64,000 nucleotides of DNA from Dysidea avara (GCF_963678975.1 NC_089278.1:9327479-9391478), one strand, 5' to 3'. Shown: positions 1 to 18,900, counted from the stretch's first letter. Numbers and translations are program-made. Notes: generated by a model not told the origin, from the letters alone.

Positions 1-3000
1 AGGTACAGGATCAGTAAGGCTCTCTAACTTGATGCAGTTACGAAGAATCAATGATGCTTGATCTCCTGTCTTTGACATGATGACTCCTGGACTGTCTAAC
101 AGCTTAACATGTTTGTCCAACTGTATTTCTTGCACATCTCTACATGACACGGTCCCTCCAAGGATGATTTTACCACCTCAAATGATGTCACTCACTTGGT
201 AACACCTGGGGTAGCACCCACTGTACAGGTCTTTCTTCTCTTCAGGCTGTTGATTACACTACTCTTACCAACGTTGGGAAGACCTAGGGAAGGAAGAAAT
301 GTGGAGACATGTAGCATGGTGATATCGTAAAGGCTATGTGGCAACATTAAAACCTTTCCTTATTAGGTTTTTAGAGACAATACCTATATGTAGGCCAGAC
401 CACTCATCACAGTGTTTACTGATTAGTGCCTACACCAAAAAGGGTCTGGAATGGTTAGCATATATATAGGCGAGTCGTTTCTAACACCCCAACCACCATA
501 TGGCTAAGTTTTTCAGCCCACAAACTCAAGTTCTAAGTCTTTCCAGCTGTGACGTGTAGAGTAGAACTCGGGGTAGAACCTGCTTTATTGTCAAATACCA
601 CGATGCAAATGTTGGTTGGAATTTATTAACACCCACCATAGTGTTAGAAACAAGTCACCTATATATGCTAACCATTCCAGACTCTTTTTCAGACTAGGTG
701 CTTGTAATTTCCATGCCATGACAGAGAAAAAGTGGTCTGGCCACATGAGACCAACCTATAATTATTATTGTTTCCAGTTTGTGATGTAATGGTAATTTGT
801 CTGCACACAATTCACAAGTTGCTAATTGATAACTACATTGAGATATGATAACCCGTGAGATATTAGTGATAACAAGTCTGTCAAGGATTGACTATCCAGA
901 GTTAAGGCACTAGTGAGTTATGTGCAACATAACAAGTATGCTGTGTTGTCACACCTCGCAGACAAACAAACTACTTACTATAGATAAGTCTTCAGCTATC
1001 TACTACTATAAGTATCACTTTACAAATGATCAGTAGGTATGAAAAAGTAAGTGATTATTATATTAGAGAGTGACTGTTGTATTAGAGTGTCAAAAATATA
1101 AGCAACACCATACAGTACAATAACTAAGTTGTAAAAAGGGTGCGGCTGTCAAAAAATGCTAGTGTGGAAAAGACATCATAAGTGATGGCCAAAAAACAAA
1201 ACAGCTGCAGTGATTAGTTTAATAGATATTGTGGAACCTCAGTTATTTGAACCCTTGGGACCAGATGGTACAGAATATTCAGATAAGTAATAAAAGTTAG
1301 GATAACTGAGGTTAAAGTTAGGATAACTGAGGTTAAAGTTAGGATAACTGAGGTTAAAGTTAGGATAACTGAGGTTTAGCTACACAATCAGTATACTAAT
1401 TCAATTCAGAATTAGTAATTCAACCAAGCTATTGCACACTCACCAACAACTCCAACAGTGATAGACGTCTTAACATCAATGTTTCTACAATAGTTTCCTA
1501 ACAGTTTCATGAGCACTTCAGCACCCAGACATGCTGATGATTTCATCAAACTAGCAGGACCACTTGACAGAGCAAATTTTTTCTGAGACTGAGGTACAAA
1601 CAAATGACAAAACATTCAAATACAGTGGAACCTCTCTATACATTACAGTTTGGGAGGGGGGTGTTTGCTGCAGGTTTCTCTTAATTTCCATTTTTGTAAA
1701 ACTGTATGAAGAAGATTAAATGGAACTAAAAACAAAACAAAAATGTTTAAAGTTGTAAATATGAATTTGGTCAAAAGAGGTTTCACTTTAGTTTAAACAA
1801 CAACTCACTAAATGTTGTGATTGTGACTGTGTGGAGGACTTGAATGCCACTGTGGGAAACTCATTCCTGAGATGTTTCAACCATCTCTCCACAACTTCCT
1901 TAGGTACAAGGTCTATGAGCCAGATAGACTACATTGTCTACACATCATATAATTTCTACTTTACCTATTTTGTTTAGAACTAATATGAGTTTCTTATTGC
2001 TACCAGCATCTAGCACAGCCTTCTCTACCTTATAACAATTACATGTAACACACTGTATCAAACCACAACATAATAGTGAACACACTTGAGGACATCTGCA
2101 CCCCAGTGGGTCCCTAGCATCGAGCACTTCTAAAATGACATCAGAAGCATCCACCACTTTACGAAACTCTTTTTGATATGCTATAGTTCTGCCAGTAGTA
2201 ACTATGACAACATCACACTAAAGATTGTACAACATCTGACAGCCTATTCATTACCTTCACTGGTTTCCAATGTCTCATCCATTGCTTGCTCCATTTCTAA
2301 CTATAAAAAGAAATTAATTACAATTGTTTGGAATGGACAGTGCTGTTTACCTTTTTGCTAAATTCCTTGCTTCTTTTTTCAGCATCTTTTTGTAATCCTT
2401 CTAGGCCTTGCCTTCTCTTCAAATGTTCTTTGTGACGATCTTCTTTTTGCCGTTTCTTTGTCTCTTCAGCCTATGATACATTCCGTGCCACCATGAGGGT
2501 TTCAACACTTCAATCATACTCACCCTCTGCTTTCTTTCCTCAATCTCTCTCAATAGTTGGTCTTTGAACGGATACAAATTTGGAATCCCTGGATCTTTTT
2601 TAAGTTCTAAAGTTGAAGAAACATGCATTAGTCTCATGCTGCCAGATTGCTATGCAGGCTAGAGACTAAGTGGATGCTACGAAAAGGTACCACAATTGCT
2701 AACTGGTTCTGTTGTAATCTACAGAAATCTGTCTACATCATTTGGCAACAGCACCTGTAGCTGGTTACATTAGCAAACATGAAATTTCATTCTGTGTGGC
2801 CAAATGCAAGGTGTCACACATGTACTCATTATAATTGATCTGCGACCGCGTGCGGTCAAACCCAAAGTCAATGGTCAAAGCCGCTAAACTTGTGCCAAGT
2901 CAACAGTTGATCAGGCATTTGAAACTCACAAATGGTGTTAGCAAAACAAGGAATGTCATGTTTTGAAAATAGCTGACTGATCATGAAACATACATATTGT

Positions 3001-3237
3001 GTACACATCTTACTGGGTTTGCCTTTCTTCTTTGCCTCTTTTCGAACTTTCCTGTGATGCTCTCGTACCTACCAAGTGGTGTCTTGAGTTAAACATTAAA
3101 GCGTATATCAAGTTGTCAAACCTTTTTCTCTATCTTATACTTTTTGCGCGCAGGCATGCGTTTACTTTGTTTCTCTAGGAAGTAGTAGTAATATAAGCAA
3201 CTAGTATATGATATAGATACTTACTTGATCGTACCAT
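1..3237 (-). CDS. GNL3: Nucleostemin-like GTPase (GNL3/GNL3L family), 3' end cut by window edge
   Basis: Circularly permuted YlqF/MMR1-type GTPase of the nucleolus, a family linked to ribosome biogenesis and proliferation. Read right to left: the start codon is at 3235-3237 (first exon only MVRS plus one base). The next exons give a basic N-terminus ([16 protein letters not shown], then [18 protein letters not shown]), a coiled basic stretch near 2400-2600 and GIPNLYPFK. The GTPase follows in permuted order: DARDPLGCR (near 2105-2125) and G4 as LVLNKI continued by [14 protein letters not shown] (near 1880-1920). Then come the linker [21 protein letters not shown] (near 1440-1510), G1 [14 protein letters not shown] (near 245-290) and G3 [11 protein letters not shown] (near 80-110). 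This order and the basic N-terminus are diagnostic. The C-terminal domain lies off the window, so GNL3 and GNL3L cannot be separated. The start is shared head-to-head with the SETD6-like gene. Confidence 0.9.
393..742. mobile_element. Foldback MITE in a GNL3 intron
   Basis: The ends are inverted copies. GGCCAGACCACT at 393-404 is mirrored by AGTGGTCTGGCC at 731-742. Further in, GGTCTGGAATGGTTAGCAT near 443-461 is mirrored by GCTAACCATTCCAGACTC near 667-684. No coding capacity is seen. I could not settle a target-site duplication, so the superfamily is open. Confidence 0.7.
1293..1376. repeat. 21-bp tandem repeat, 4 copies
   Basis: Four consecutive perfect copies of a 21-bp unit beginning AAAGTTAGGATAACTGAGG lie within a GNL3 intron. 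The sequence just before them (AACCTCAGTTATTTGAACCC, near 1236-1255) contains a reverse-complement match to part of the unit. Confidence 0.95.
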
Positions 3238-3330
3238 GTCTTGTTCACACGTGGATATTTGGTGTCTAAATATTGCGCAACAATATTCTAAATAACGCGT
3301 ATTATTTATTCTTAATAGCACAGCACGCTG
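3238..3330. promoter_or_regulatory. Divergent promoter, GNL3-like / SETD6-like
   Basis: Only 93 bp separate the two opposing start codons, so both 5' UTRs and the core promoters must lie here or overlap the first exons. No TATA box is evident in a convincing position. The assignment rests on gene geometry alone. Confidence 0.6.
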
Positions 3331-5645
3331 ATGGACTCACAGCGAAAAAGAAAGTGGAGATGGAAGAGTTGTGCGAGACCAAAAAAACTTCAACGTTTAA
3401 GTGTAAGGAAAGAAGACGCGAGTCTTTACAAGTTTGTTCTATGGTGTAAAGCAGTAGGAATTCGTATCAACGACAAGGTATCATTATTAACAACATGTAA
3501 TCGATAGTAAACCACAATTCGTCCTTATAGGTAACACTTACCAGGCATGGATCTTGTGCCAATATTGGTATGATAGCCAGGAGGCCTATTACAGAGGGTA
3601 CTTGGCTAGCCAAAATCCCTCGTACAGCAGTGTTGTGTTGCAGTAACAGCAAGCTGAGTAGAACTCTCCAGTATGATAGTGATTTGTGTCCTCAGCTGCC
3701 AGAACTAACTAGCTGGCTACCGTTGATACTATCGCTACTCTACGAGCAAGACAAGCAGGTATCACTTCATTATACAAGGTTGTGCTGCCTGTTGTGACAG
3801 TGCAATCAAGTCCAAATTTGAAACTTTATCACAACCACTTTTTCACTATGAAGAGACCTTGGTAATAGTAAGATTTTGAAGTTCATGCTCTGCTGATCAC
3901 TTTCTTAATTCAGTTTCCATGCTGGTCACAACAGACAGTAAATTGTCAGATGTTGTGATTCCTATGCCACACAGTAGGACAGCTATTGGAGACCATATTT
4001 GGATATTGTACCAAATAAGGAAAGCTTGTCTCCTCCATTGCTCTGGACGCCAGAAGAGAGGACAGGGCTGCTAGCTGGAACATCAGTGGCTGAGCAGGTG
4101 CAGGGTGATTATGATCACATGATGCAGGAGTACACCAGCCATGCCCTCCCCTTCATGACCAAACACAACAACTTGTACAGGTAGAGCATGCAACATTCTC
4201 ACTGTACATGCACATGTAACATCTGGCTAGGGATCAAGATTTGTTGTTCTTTAAAGATACACAGAGGATTGGTTGTGAGATATTCAGTAAAAGTTCTTCA
4301 AAAATTTCTAGCAATATAGTACAGTTTGAAACTGTTAATTTTACTCATGTTTTCAATTGTGGCTTACCTGACGCTTGCTTCTTTCTTCTTATTAGTCCCC
4401 ACCAACAAGGGATGGAACAATACAGCAAGATGGTAGGGCTGGTGATGTCATACAGTTTCTCTGACCCTGAGGAGGATGATCCACTGAAGCAGACAATGAT
4501 GGTACCTGTTATTGATCTGCTCAACCATCACTCCAACCATCATGCCGAGCTGACCTTCCACGAGAAATACTTACTACTAACTGCCATTAGAGATATCAAG
4601 AAGGTGAGAGATTACTTGTCCATACAGTGATAGCAAAATGAAAGGCTCAGGGGGACTTAAATCTCCAAAAAATTTTAATAGGGGTCAGTATATGTTACAC
4701 CATACCTAAGGTGATGCCTTACCAGTTCACACAGAAAATTAAAAATGATCTAATAAAACAGTCAGGTACTGTAAATAATAATAATTGTGGGGTTTTGCTC
4801 ACATATGCTGCAAATACTATAACGTACCTTGCACTACTTACCATACACACATACACACAGGGTGAAGAAGTGATGAACACATATGGTCCATTGTGTAATG
4901 CCGGTCTAGTCCGTATGTATGGGTTTGCTGAGAGTGATAATCCCAATGACAAGGTACATTCAGTGTGTATAGTGGCCAGAATACTTCATGTTGTGGTAGG
5001 CTTATATTCCAGTAAGCTTAGTGAAGGAATTGTCAGTGGAAGAAGCTGTGCAAAGTGACCCCACAATGCTGACAAAAAGATGGAAGTCAATTATAAACAA
5101 ATATGTATGTTACATGTATGGGTTCACTCCTGGTTATCTCACACTATGTATGGGATGGTAGGAGATAGTGGAAGATGATGAGTTCATGGAAGTGTCATTG
5201 GATGACACTGAGTCACTGTTGTTATTGATTAAGGTATTGAGTGTGTGCAGAAATGCTGCAGCTCATCATAGCCCCACCCACCTACTAGATGTTGCATGCA
5301 CCGATTGGACAAGTCAAGTCATTGTTGAAATACCAGTGTAGGTGTAATACGTACACCACTGTTAGCTAGCTTGTGTTCGTTTTAGCAATGGACATCAGTG
5401 ATCTGTCATCCCACGAGTCATCATTTGCTATCAAGTTCGTAACGCTTAATATCCCATTGTTGTCATTCATTCCTTTCAGATTGATCTGTAAGTGTCTGGA
5501 GCTACTCCCATTGGCTGTTTCTTGCAAAGGATGCTCCCAGACCAGACAGCAAGTTTCTGACATCTTACGGAGTGGACAGCGAACATGTCTTCTGTCAATA
5601 AAACAGCAATTGGAAAGTGAAACAAAACGCACCACTTCCTTGTAA
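3331..5645 (+). CDS. SETD6: SET-domain lysine methyltransferase, SETD6-like
   Basis: Protein-lysine N-methyltransferase of the SETD3/SETD6 class (split SET domain followed by a Rubisco-LSMT-type substrate-binding domain). Exon 1 starts MDSQRKRKWRWK and includes LYKFVLWCKAVGIRIND. Exon 2 (about 3533-3757) has GMIARRPITEGTWLAKIPR. The third exon (about 3990-4180) has LLWTPEERTGLL and YTSHALPFMTKHNNLY. The exon at about 4395-4602 has MVGLVMSYSFSDPEEDD and the SET motif VIDLLNHHSNHHAELTF. The exon from 4861 has GEEVMNTYGPLCNAGLVRMYGF, with the conserved NTYG. These blocks follow SETD6 order (PVADILNH, NTYG, MYGF in family members). The last exon ends QVSDILRSGQRTCLL and stops at 5643-5645, with AATAAA at 5657-5662. 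Small exons near 5030-5240 were not resolved with certainty. SETD3 is the alternative name but fits less well. Confidence 0.82.
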
Positions 5646-5877
5646 ATCTGTAACTTAATAAAGTAACATAGCACTACTTGTACTACTTTTCAAACGCTGT
5701 AAATAGTTTGGTATACTGCCACAGTGAAAATTGGGCCACCTTTTGGGCAGTCGTCTAAACGAGAAAGCAAATCACTGCCTGTACCACAATTTCATAATTT
5801 ATTCTCACTTTCAAAATAATACAACTAGTATGTATGTATGTATTGGGGACTTAGTCCACTTCTAGTTACTCTAATCA

Positions 5878-5937
5878 GGCTTATGAACTCCTGCTCTAAT
5901 ACAGCAGTCATATAGTCTAATCAGGAGTTCATAAGCC
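5878..5937. repeat. Perfect inverted repeat / hairpin
   Basis: GGCTTATGAACTCCTG (5878-5893) is perfectly inverted at 5922-5937, separated by 28 bases. The loop starts and ends with CTCTAAT and GTCTAAT words that also precede the arms. Confidence 0.85.
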
Positions 5938-6467
5938 CGTAGGGCGTCTAATAAAGCAACCAGACACACTGAATGTGCCTTTCTCCATGTAAATCATTTC
6001 ATTTCTCAACTGCAGTTCAGCTAGGTAGTTTCACATAGTTTATAATTCTTATTGCAGATAATATGTCATATAGCATAGCTTTACAACACGTTTGAATTTT
6101 TGATTACCACAACTCTGATCAATTTGGGTAAAGTATTGTAATGTTAACATAGCTAATTTGTTAACTGGTTAGCTAGTTAGAACTGCATGGGTGTAATATT
6201 ATTATGCTACTGCATGACACTATTGATAGAGGCAACACAATTATAATTTGCTTTAGTCTTTAAATTTGTCAATGATACAAGGCAGCTATGTGTTCATGGG
6301 CTTATGAAAAATGACTTCCCATCCTCGTGCTTTTTTTTGGACAATACAGCAAATCTCTCTTAAGGACCCTCTGTGTACAAGACACTTTACATTTAACCTC
6401 TTTTAAAATTCTGAGATCTCTAATACATCTCTACCAATACATTTCTAAAAGACAACCTCCCCACAAG

Positions 6468-6765
6468 AGCAGATCCAGGGGGGAGGGTGCACCAGTGTAG
6501 TAGACATATGGAGCAGAAGCTAAAGCTATTTCATGTTTCAGGACTAAAATTTTGATGTAGAGAATTATACACAAATACAGGGGGTGTGGCTGGGATTTTC
6601 CAAATGGGGTTTCCACTTGTGTAATCGTGAGATCAGGCATAATAATTGTAGGTCAGATAGATTAAAAGTTGACCATAAAAAGAGAGCATTTAGACTACAG
6701 GCATTTGACAATCTAAAATTAAATCTTCAGCATCTGGGACTGCACCCCTGCATCCTGGATCTACT
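6468..6765. mobile_element. Possible foldback MITE
   Basis: AGATCCAGGGGGGAGGGTGCACC near 6468 is matched in inverse orientation by TGCACCCCTGCATCCTGGATCT ending near 6762. Element ends and target duplication are not clear. Confidence 0.45.
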
Positions 6766-7766
6766 TTCCAGTGACAGTCATGAGTAGTTTATGTGCCTAA
6801 AGTAAATTCTAAAATTACCGAGAATTACATACAAATTTATATTAAAAAATCTTAGATTCCTAGCAGACTAAGTGTGGATATATATTATAGTGCTGCAGAT
6901 GTAAGTTTTCGTACTAAGCAACTGTAGAGGATTTAAATGGTACATGTGGCAACTGTTCTATTAGAGTATTTCACTGACTGCTCTATTAATGTACTCGATA
7001 TTCTGTAACCATATAGGGAGGGGGAGGGGCTGTGCTCCCCTAGACCTGCCACTGTAAAAAACAATGTACATTTTTTGATGTACTTGTGCTAATTTTTGCA
7101 AAAAAACAACAAATCAACAGCATCACACTGGTCTGGGCTTTGCTTGCTGCTGACAATTTCAGTAGGGTTTAACCCCCCTGCAAATATATAAATCATAACG
7201 CTTTCTCTTAAATGGATCAAGAGTTGTACAGGGATAAGTGACAATCATGAGTAGTTCAGCTAGCTACAGCTTTAATTATTAATGGACCTAAAGAATGGCG
7301 TACACAAGACCATGTGCATTTCATTTGCAAAATATTTTTAGCAGGCTAAAGTGTATCCATGTGGGATAGTGCTGCAGATACTAGTTCTCATACTCAACAA
7401 CTAAGAAGTGTTATGTGAGGTGACTATTCTATTAGAGTATTTGACTGACTGCTCTATTAGCGTATCTCAATATTTTGTCTTTTTGGGTGGATCCGCCAGT
7501 CCTTAAACAGTAAAGTTGACTAAAATCATTATTACATAGAAGTTCTACTGTAAACTGTGAATCAATCCTGTGTCAAGATCTAGTCATTATAACAAGGTGA
7601 TTTCATTAAAGGGGTGGCTAAGTGAGGTTTTACTGTAGTCTGGAAATTTATGTTTATAGGTACACAAAGCCACCTTTCACATAACCAGCCTCACAACCCA
7701 AGATGATTTTTACCAACTGAATTGATTTTGCATGACAAAGCTGTACGTACACTACATTATTTTTTG

Positions 7767-13159
<5,393 letters not shown>

Positions 13160-13391
13160 TCAGCTACCCTGAATGTCAGCAAGCTGTAAAACACGTGACC
13201 ATTCTAATAAACGCCTCCAAAATATTCAACAAGCGCATGAAAACAGCGACTAATTACTCTAATAGAACATACACCTTGCAAATTACTCTAATAGAACGCA
13301 CATTAAAGAAAGTGGATCATCATAATTATGTTCATGAAATTTGGTATAAAAATGTATTTACATTATTAAAAATAATATAATACACCATGTA
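13160..13391. promoter_or_regulatory. Sortilin upstream region with paired 17-bp direct repeat
   Basis: This 232-bp gap separates the sortilin start from the EDEM1 stop codon. AATTACTCTAATAGAAC occurs at 13252-13268 and again at 13281-13297, 29 bp apart. It contains the reverse complement of the CTATTAGAGT word scattered elsewhere in the window. It may be promoter elements or a repeat remnant. Confidence 0.45.
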
Positions 13392-15869
13392 CTATGTATC
13401 ATGTAAGCCAACCAGAGCTTCAATTTGACCTAGTTCTTCTCTGCTAAGAGGTAGATCATACCAGTGAGGAAAGTGCAGTGACTCACATTGCTGTAAACAA
13501 TGCAAAAAATCAACACAGCCATCTAACTTACTCCAAACCATTTTTGATGCACCACAGTCTTTTGAAGAGTGCTGTCGGCCGCAAGTACTGTTCTTCAAAC
13601 AGCTACCTGTCATGTCAAGTGTGCTGCTGTCTAACCAGCCCTCATAGTCCACCCATGGTTTACGAAATATGGGGTCAAGTTTGATGATGTGTCCTTCTGT
13701 AGTGAACAGGTACTGTGAAGCTCTCTTATTCACAATGTTTTCTTTGTCAAATAACTACAAATAAGAATTAAATAAATAAGCTCATTCTACCTCTAGCAAT
13801 TACACTTACTAAGTAGAGATATTTGGAGGTTTCACTTAGAAAGAAGCTTTCCATTCGATCTTCATGGCTCTTGTCCAATACATTATGTATTGTACTATAG
13901 CCACATCTGTTGATCACTAAAGCTGTCACATGCATCAAAGCCAATGTCACTGAACTAACTTATTCCTAGCGTGTTTCTCCAAGCTCTCAAGGATGTCACT
14001 ACCAACGTAGAGGTAGAATGGATTACGAGTGGCCTTAACACAAAAACTAATAACATACAAAGAACACTATCATGATTTTACCTGATATAAAAGATAAGTT
14101 GATTCTATTAGTTCTGGCCTTAAGGGATAGAAAAACACGACAGGTTGTTTGCTCTTCCAGTCGAACCGTTCAGGAAGAGACTGGTAACGTCTCCAAATGG
14201 AGTAGAAGAAAGCATGAGTGCACACAGCCTCACTAATATCACCTATCAAGACCTGTAAAGAACACACACTACACTGCCTCCTACTTGAACCACACTGATA
14301 CCTGAAGGCCAGCAAAGAAGGCAGACAATGAGTCGGTCCAATAATTACTAATCTTCCCAGATGTCATGTCAATATTAACATAATGGGGAGCATTGGTTAA
14401 TCCTGGTAACCACTGACTACAGGCACGACTAAGATAAAAGAGCTACTCAAAAATATGAAAAGTACAGTAGCTGTTTACCCTTTTTTCAAGTATCTCATAA
14501 TGCTATGGTAAAATTCATTGAACATGTACAGATCATCTGGATCGCCAAACATTACATAAGACTATTAAAAACAGTTAATAATAACACCTCTCTTATTATT
14601 AACTCTTGATAATAATAATAATGCTTGATGAACTGAGCCATACCTTTAATAGGTACTCATAAAATGAGTCCATTCCTGCCCCTATACCAGCCAAATTAGA
14701 TTCCCATTGTACAGTCTGTATGTCAAGTGTGTTGCCTGTATAGGGATTGTGAATATAAGAATGTGTATTTTACATAATAATACCTAAAAGATATGACTTA
14801 CCAACAAGTCCAGTCACTGGATCACGATGGTCCCACAATACTTTCACAGCTCTTCTGGCCTTCATTTCAAACACAGGGTCCCCCACTAGCCTACTCAGCA
14901 GCCCAAACTCTAGCACCAGTGACCCAGCACCTGCCGTGCAAGTGTGAGTGGAGCCGTTAACAGGAACACCCATACACAGGTTGACCTATAACAAAACATG
15001 AAAAATGGAGGATGCATAAATTGTACATCTCTGTAACACACCCTTGGATGTGGTATTCCTAGTTTGGAGTCATCAAAAGCTGTTATCAGACGTATTCCTA
15101 ATTCGTGAGCTAACTCAAGCAATTCATTGTTATACCACTCCGGAGTAAGGGGACCAAATGGCTGCTCCTCATCCATCATTAACAAGTGGGCACTCAGTAA
15201 TGCACCCAAAACTCTAACACATAAATTTTGTATATCACATGGCCATTTTATTTTGTATGTAATTTTTGGTAACCACAAAAAGTTATACAACATGCTCACC
15301 TTATGTTAGCCTCAAATACTTGTACGGTGGAGCACTTTTCAAATGATACATTGTCTATTACTAACTTGACTGCTCGCTGGAATTCGCTGTAGTTTCCCAT
15401 TACCTACCGACACAATGCATGGTGTACAACCTAGCATACATATGCTTACTGCTAGAGAGTCCAGTGCGTCTACTAAGGTTAACGAATAATCTCCTAATGC
15501 GTCATTGATGTTAATATTATCACTGTGTAAATATATCTAGCTATGTAATTAATTAACACTTAATGGTACCACTCACGGGTTATTCCAGTCTCTTCCTCGC
15601 CCGGAGCAGTTTACGGGGTTAAGCTCATCCATCGGAAATGCGTGTCTTATGTAGTTATCGTACGCATCGTAGAACATTCGCCTGGCTCGATCCCGAAATG
15701 CTAATCTGAGTTCCTCAGGGAAAGGCTTGTGGATCAGGGGCGATACAGGAGTGTTCACCCATCCCTCCCTAATCTGAGTAAACAGTAGAATTAGCTGAGG
15801 GAATAGTAATCTAGAAATTATGTTCATTGCTATCGCTGTGATCCATAACCTAACTAAATTTTGCATCAT
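13392..15869 (-). CDS. EDEM1: ER degradation-enhancing alpha-mannosidase-like protein (GH47)
   Basis: GH47-family protein that trims mannose on misfolded glycoproteins in the ER and commits them to ERAD. The start at 15867-15869 opens a hydrophobic signal/anchor ([21 protein letters not shown]), followed by [20 protein letters not shown] and NCSGRGRDW, the family's opening block. Downstream come [20 protein letters not shown] and GIPHPRV (15035-15175), [18 protein letters not shown] (near 14885-14945) and [13 protein letters not shown] (near 14645-14680). These are followed by [13 protein letters not shown] and [14 protein letters not shown] (14090-14310), [19 protein letters not shown] (near 13815-13875) and [11 protein letters not shown] (near 13675-13710). 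The TEGH block is the conserved GH47 end motif. The order and spacing favour EDEM1 over EDEM2/3. The C-terminus (to LVGLHDT) is short, without an ER-retention KDEL. It shares an 86-bp divergent promoter with APPL. Confidence 0.92.
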
Positions 15870-15955
15870 ATTCTAATAAATTCGCACACAACATGCGCGA
15901 AATTATACGAAGCTAAGTTGGGTACGCAAGAAGCTTGGATTGTATGATAGTCTAA
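15870..15955. promoter_or_regulatory. Divergent promoter, EDEM1 / APPL
   Basis: The 86 bp between opposing start codons is the tightest pair in the window. The interval includes GCGCGA-like CpG-containing sequence near 15893-15900. The call rests on geometry. Confidence 0.6.
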
Positions 15956-18900
15956 ATGTCAAGTGTCGATATTTCCAAGCCGTCCGAAGTCAAGATCAAT
16001 CTCTATGACGCACTTGAAAACTCTCCACAGGTAAACAGCTAGCGAGCTATCTGGTTTATGAGCAAAAGTTGTCACCTTATTAAAACAACTAACAAGCTCG
16101 AGAGAGCAATTTAATACGTTGACAACGTGGGTGCTAAATGCGCCCTCGGCTAAATAGCTATATATCTTCAACGGTAATGCAATGTATGTATGCTGATATG
16201 TGAGGAGCACGTATGCAGACGTCCTTTTCTACAACCCTGTCATTTGACAAAATTGATAGAATACTATTAACTTGGGCTCTTATTTAGGTCCAAGATGCTG
16301 TAGACCAAATAGAGAGGGGTATGGCACCCTTGAATGACTACGTGTTCAGTTTACGAGATGCGTTTCAAATGTTTGTAGTTCATCAGGTAAATTAGCAGTA
16401 ATTATAACCTTGTTAGTGACATTGATTGCTGCACAGGCTGAGCTACAGGAAAGCATGAATGCTATTGCTGAGCTCTTGTTGAAATTTGAGCACACTGGGG
16501 CCAGCCAGCCTGGCTCGTTTCTCTGCCATGCAATGAGTGAACTGGGAGGACAGTTAAAAGAAGTGAGTACAACTTTATAAATACGCGTATTGTCTGAAAG
16601 TATTATTACACACATGATCATTTCTTTATTGCCAATTATAAAGTATGCTGAGCTGATGCCTGAAGGAAAAAGCCTGTTTGTTAGTTGGTAATAACACGGT
16701 AAAGATGTGAAGAGCAGGCTGTGTGGTTTGGCTCCAAGAGAGGGAATGTACCTGTTAGCGCACTTAAGGGCTTCCCCATAGGAATGCTTGGTGAACCATA
16801 AATAAAATAAGTATTAGCTCATTGTGAATGTGTTACCTTGGGAAAGTATGAACTGATATGTGGACACATTGATAATCAAGACTCTGTAGTAAAGTCATCC
16901 ATGTAGAGTGACTGACTAACCATTTCACTGTACTGTATTTAAGTGAATTGTCACTGTTGACAAGATGGCAGTCACTGTGTATATATGCCACCATAACACA
17001 TTTATTATGTACTGGCTGCTGTTTTTAGTTGTGCGGCTGGCAAGAGATGTTAGGATTACAGTTGGCTAATGGAGTTATCCAGCCGCTAACTAACTTTCTA
17101 TTGAATGACTTGACAAATGTTCAGCGAAAGAAGTCAGCATTTCAGGCAGCTGGAAAGGGTGGGTACCTCAATACTGGAATGTGGTATAATTTGCTATATT
17201 CCCTTGCTATATTGTTTGCAGAACACGATGATGTCACTGCAAAGTATAGTAAAGTATCTAAAGTCAGAGAAACAGAACGGGTATAGTATGTGTGTGCATT
17301 CATGCGTACATGTGTGGCATGCATGCTTGTTTATTTCTTCAGTCAAGATTTGATGCCAACTCAGATTTATATGCAGCAAGGAAGCAGTTTCATCAGGCTG
17401 CGTTGGCATACTATGTTGATCTGAACAGTGTGGAGTACATGAAGCAGTGTGTGCTTCTGCAATCAATGCTGTCGTTCATGCACTGCCAGGTGGGTGGAGC
17501 TATCTATTATTTTAATTGCTGAATGCACAAAAAATAAGTACAGAGATTAAGAATAAAGGCTTCCTCAAGGTATTTAAATGCAGGAATTAAGAAAAAATGT
17601 ATTCTTAGGGTATTTTAAATTTTAAAACCACACATTTTAAAATGTCCAGCTGCAGTGTCATAACGGTGTGCCAAATATGGATATGGGTTCTCAATCCTAT
17701 TGTGACCTCAGTAAAATATTCTGCTGTTTGCAATGGAATTACTAACTTAAGGTAGTGGACACTGAAATGCTTCAGAAGTTTTCTTACTTACTAATGGTGC
17801 CATGTTTACAGAAAACTTAGAAATATTTATAACAGAAAGGATAAAAATGAGCCCATTAGTTTTACAAGTTATAGTTATTGAAAGTGATTAGTGTGTGTGC
17901 TCATTTCCTGATTATATGTACATTTATAGTGTTATACTGATCATCAATTTTTGATTTGACCCTCAAAGTTCTTCTTTAACCTCATCAGTACAATAAAAGA
18001 TTCTGTATGATAATTAAAGCTTGGATTAAGTTCTTATGTTCATAGGGTGTTGCTGTAGGAGGACAGAATTTTATTATTATTATTAACTGACCAGCACTGA
18101 AGGTCTGACAGCAACATGTGCTGCAGCCTTAGGATTACCTAACCTAATTTCAGGGACTTAGACTTAATGACTTGAATTTGTAGAGGTGTACCGATAATCA
18201 GATTGGCTAAAGTATTGGCAGGATTTTTTTTTACCAATATCAGTACGAAATGGCATGGGGACCGATATTGCTACCGATGTTTATACAGTAGCAATAGTTT
18301 GTTCATAAACAAATTATTCATTTACTATTTTATTTGTAAGGCTGTTCAGTACCAGTGGATTATCTGTAAGGCTTTTCAGTGGATTATTGTTCACTCTACA
18401 GCAAGTGTTACGCTATGAGAAGCCATACAATGCCTGTGATTATATTGTTGAAAAGTTTATCGTAGTTTTTTTACAAATGAACCAGATATATAGTTAGTAC
18501 ATTTATATAAGAGAACCAAAAACTTGCTGTACCAGCCATCTTCACAAGCCAGTAAAATGCGGAGTAATACAAAAATATCCATTCATGGTAGGATACATTA
18601 AAATGTTTGTGGCTGCCTATATAGTTTATAGTTTCCTGGATTGCACAACACAAGCCTATGAATATGGTACTTTGATTTGTAATGCAAATATCGGATTAAC
18701 TATCAGTTATCAGCTTCTTTTGATGATATCAGTGTTGGATATCAGTAAATGCCAAAAACACATATCGATATACCTCTAAAAATTTGTTTGTTGGGACCAA
18801 GGCCTTTGTCCTTTTGTTGGGCCCAAAGCTTCCTATACAGCAGCACTTTATCATTCTTTTATTCTTACGTATAGTTGACTCACTTTAAAATGGGACATGA

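Larger units (their letters stand above)
5646..7766. other. 2.1-kb gene-free, repeat-rich interval between convergent genes
   Basis: It lies between the 3' ends of the SETD6-like and sortilin genes. It holds a 16-bp-stem hairpin (5878-5937), a foldback element (about 6468-6765), and two diverged copies of one segment (about 6775-7010 and 7245-7485). Both copies contain the recurring word CTATTAGAGT (6958-6967 and 7429-7438). Near 7610-7636 there is a sequence resembling the inner end of a transposon (GTGAGGTTTTACTGTA). I see no gene. Confidence 0.75.

Noticed and set aside
13478-13684. Plus-strand open frame of 68 codons
   Set aside because: It is the shadow of the last EDEM1 exon on the opposite strand.
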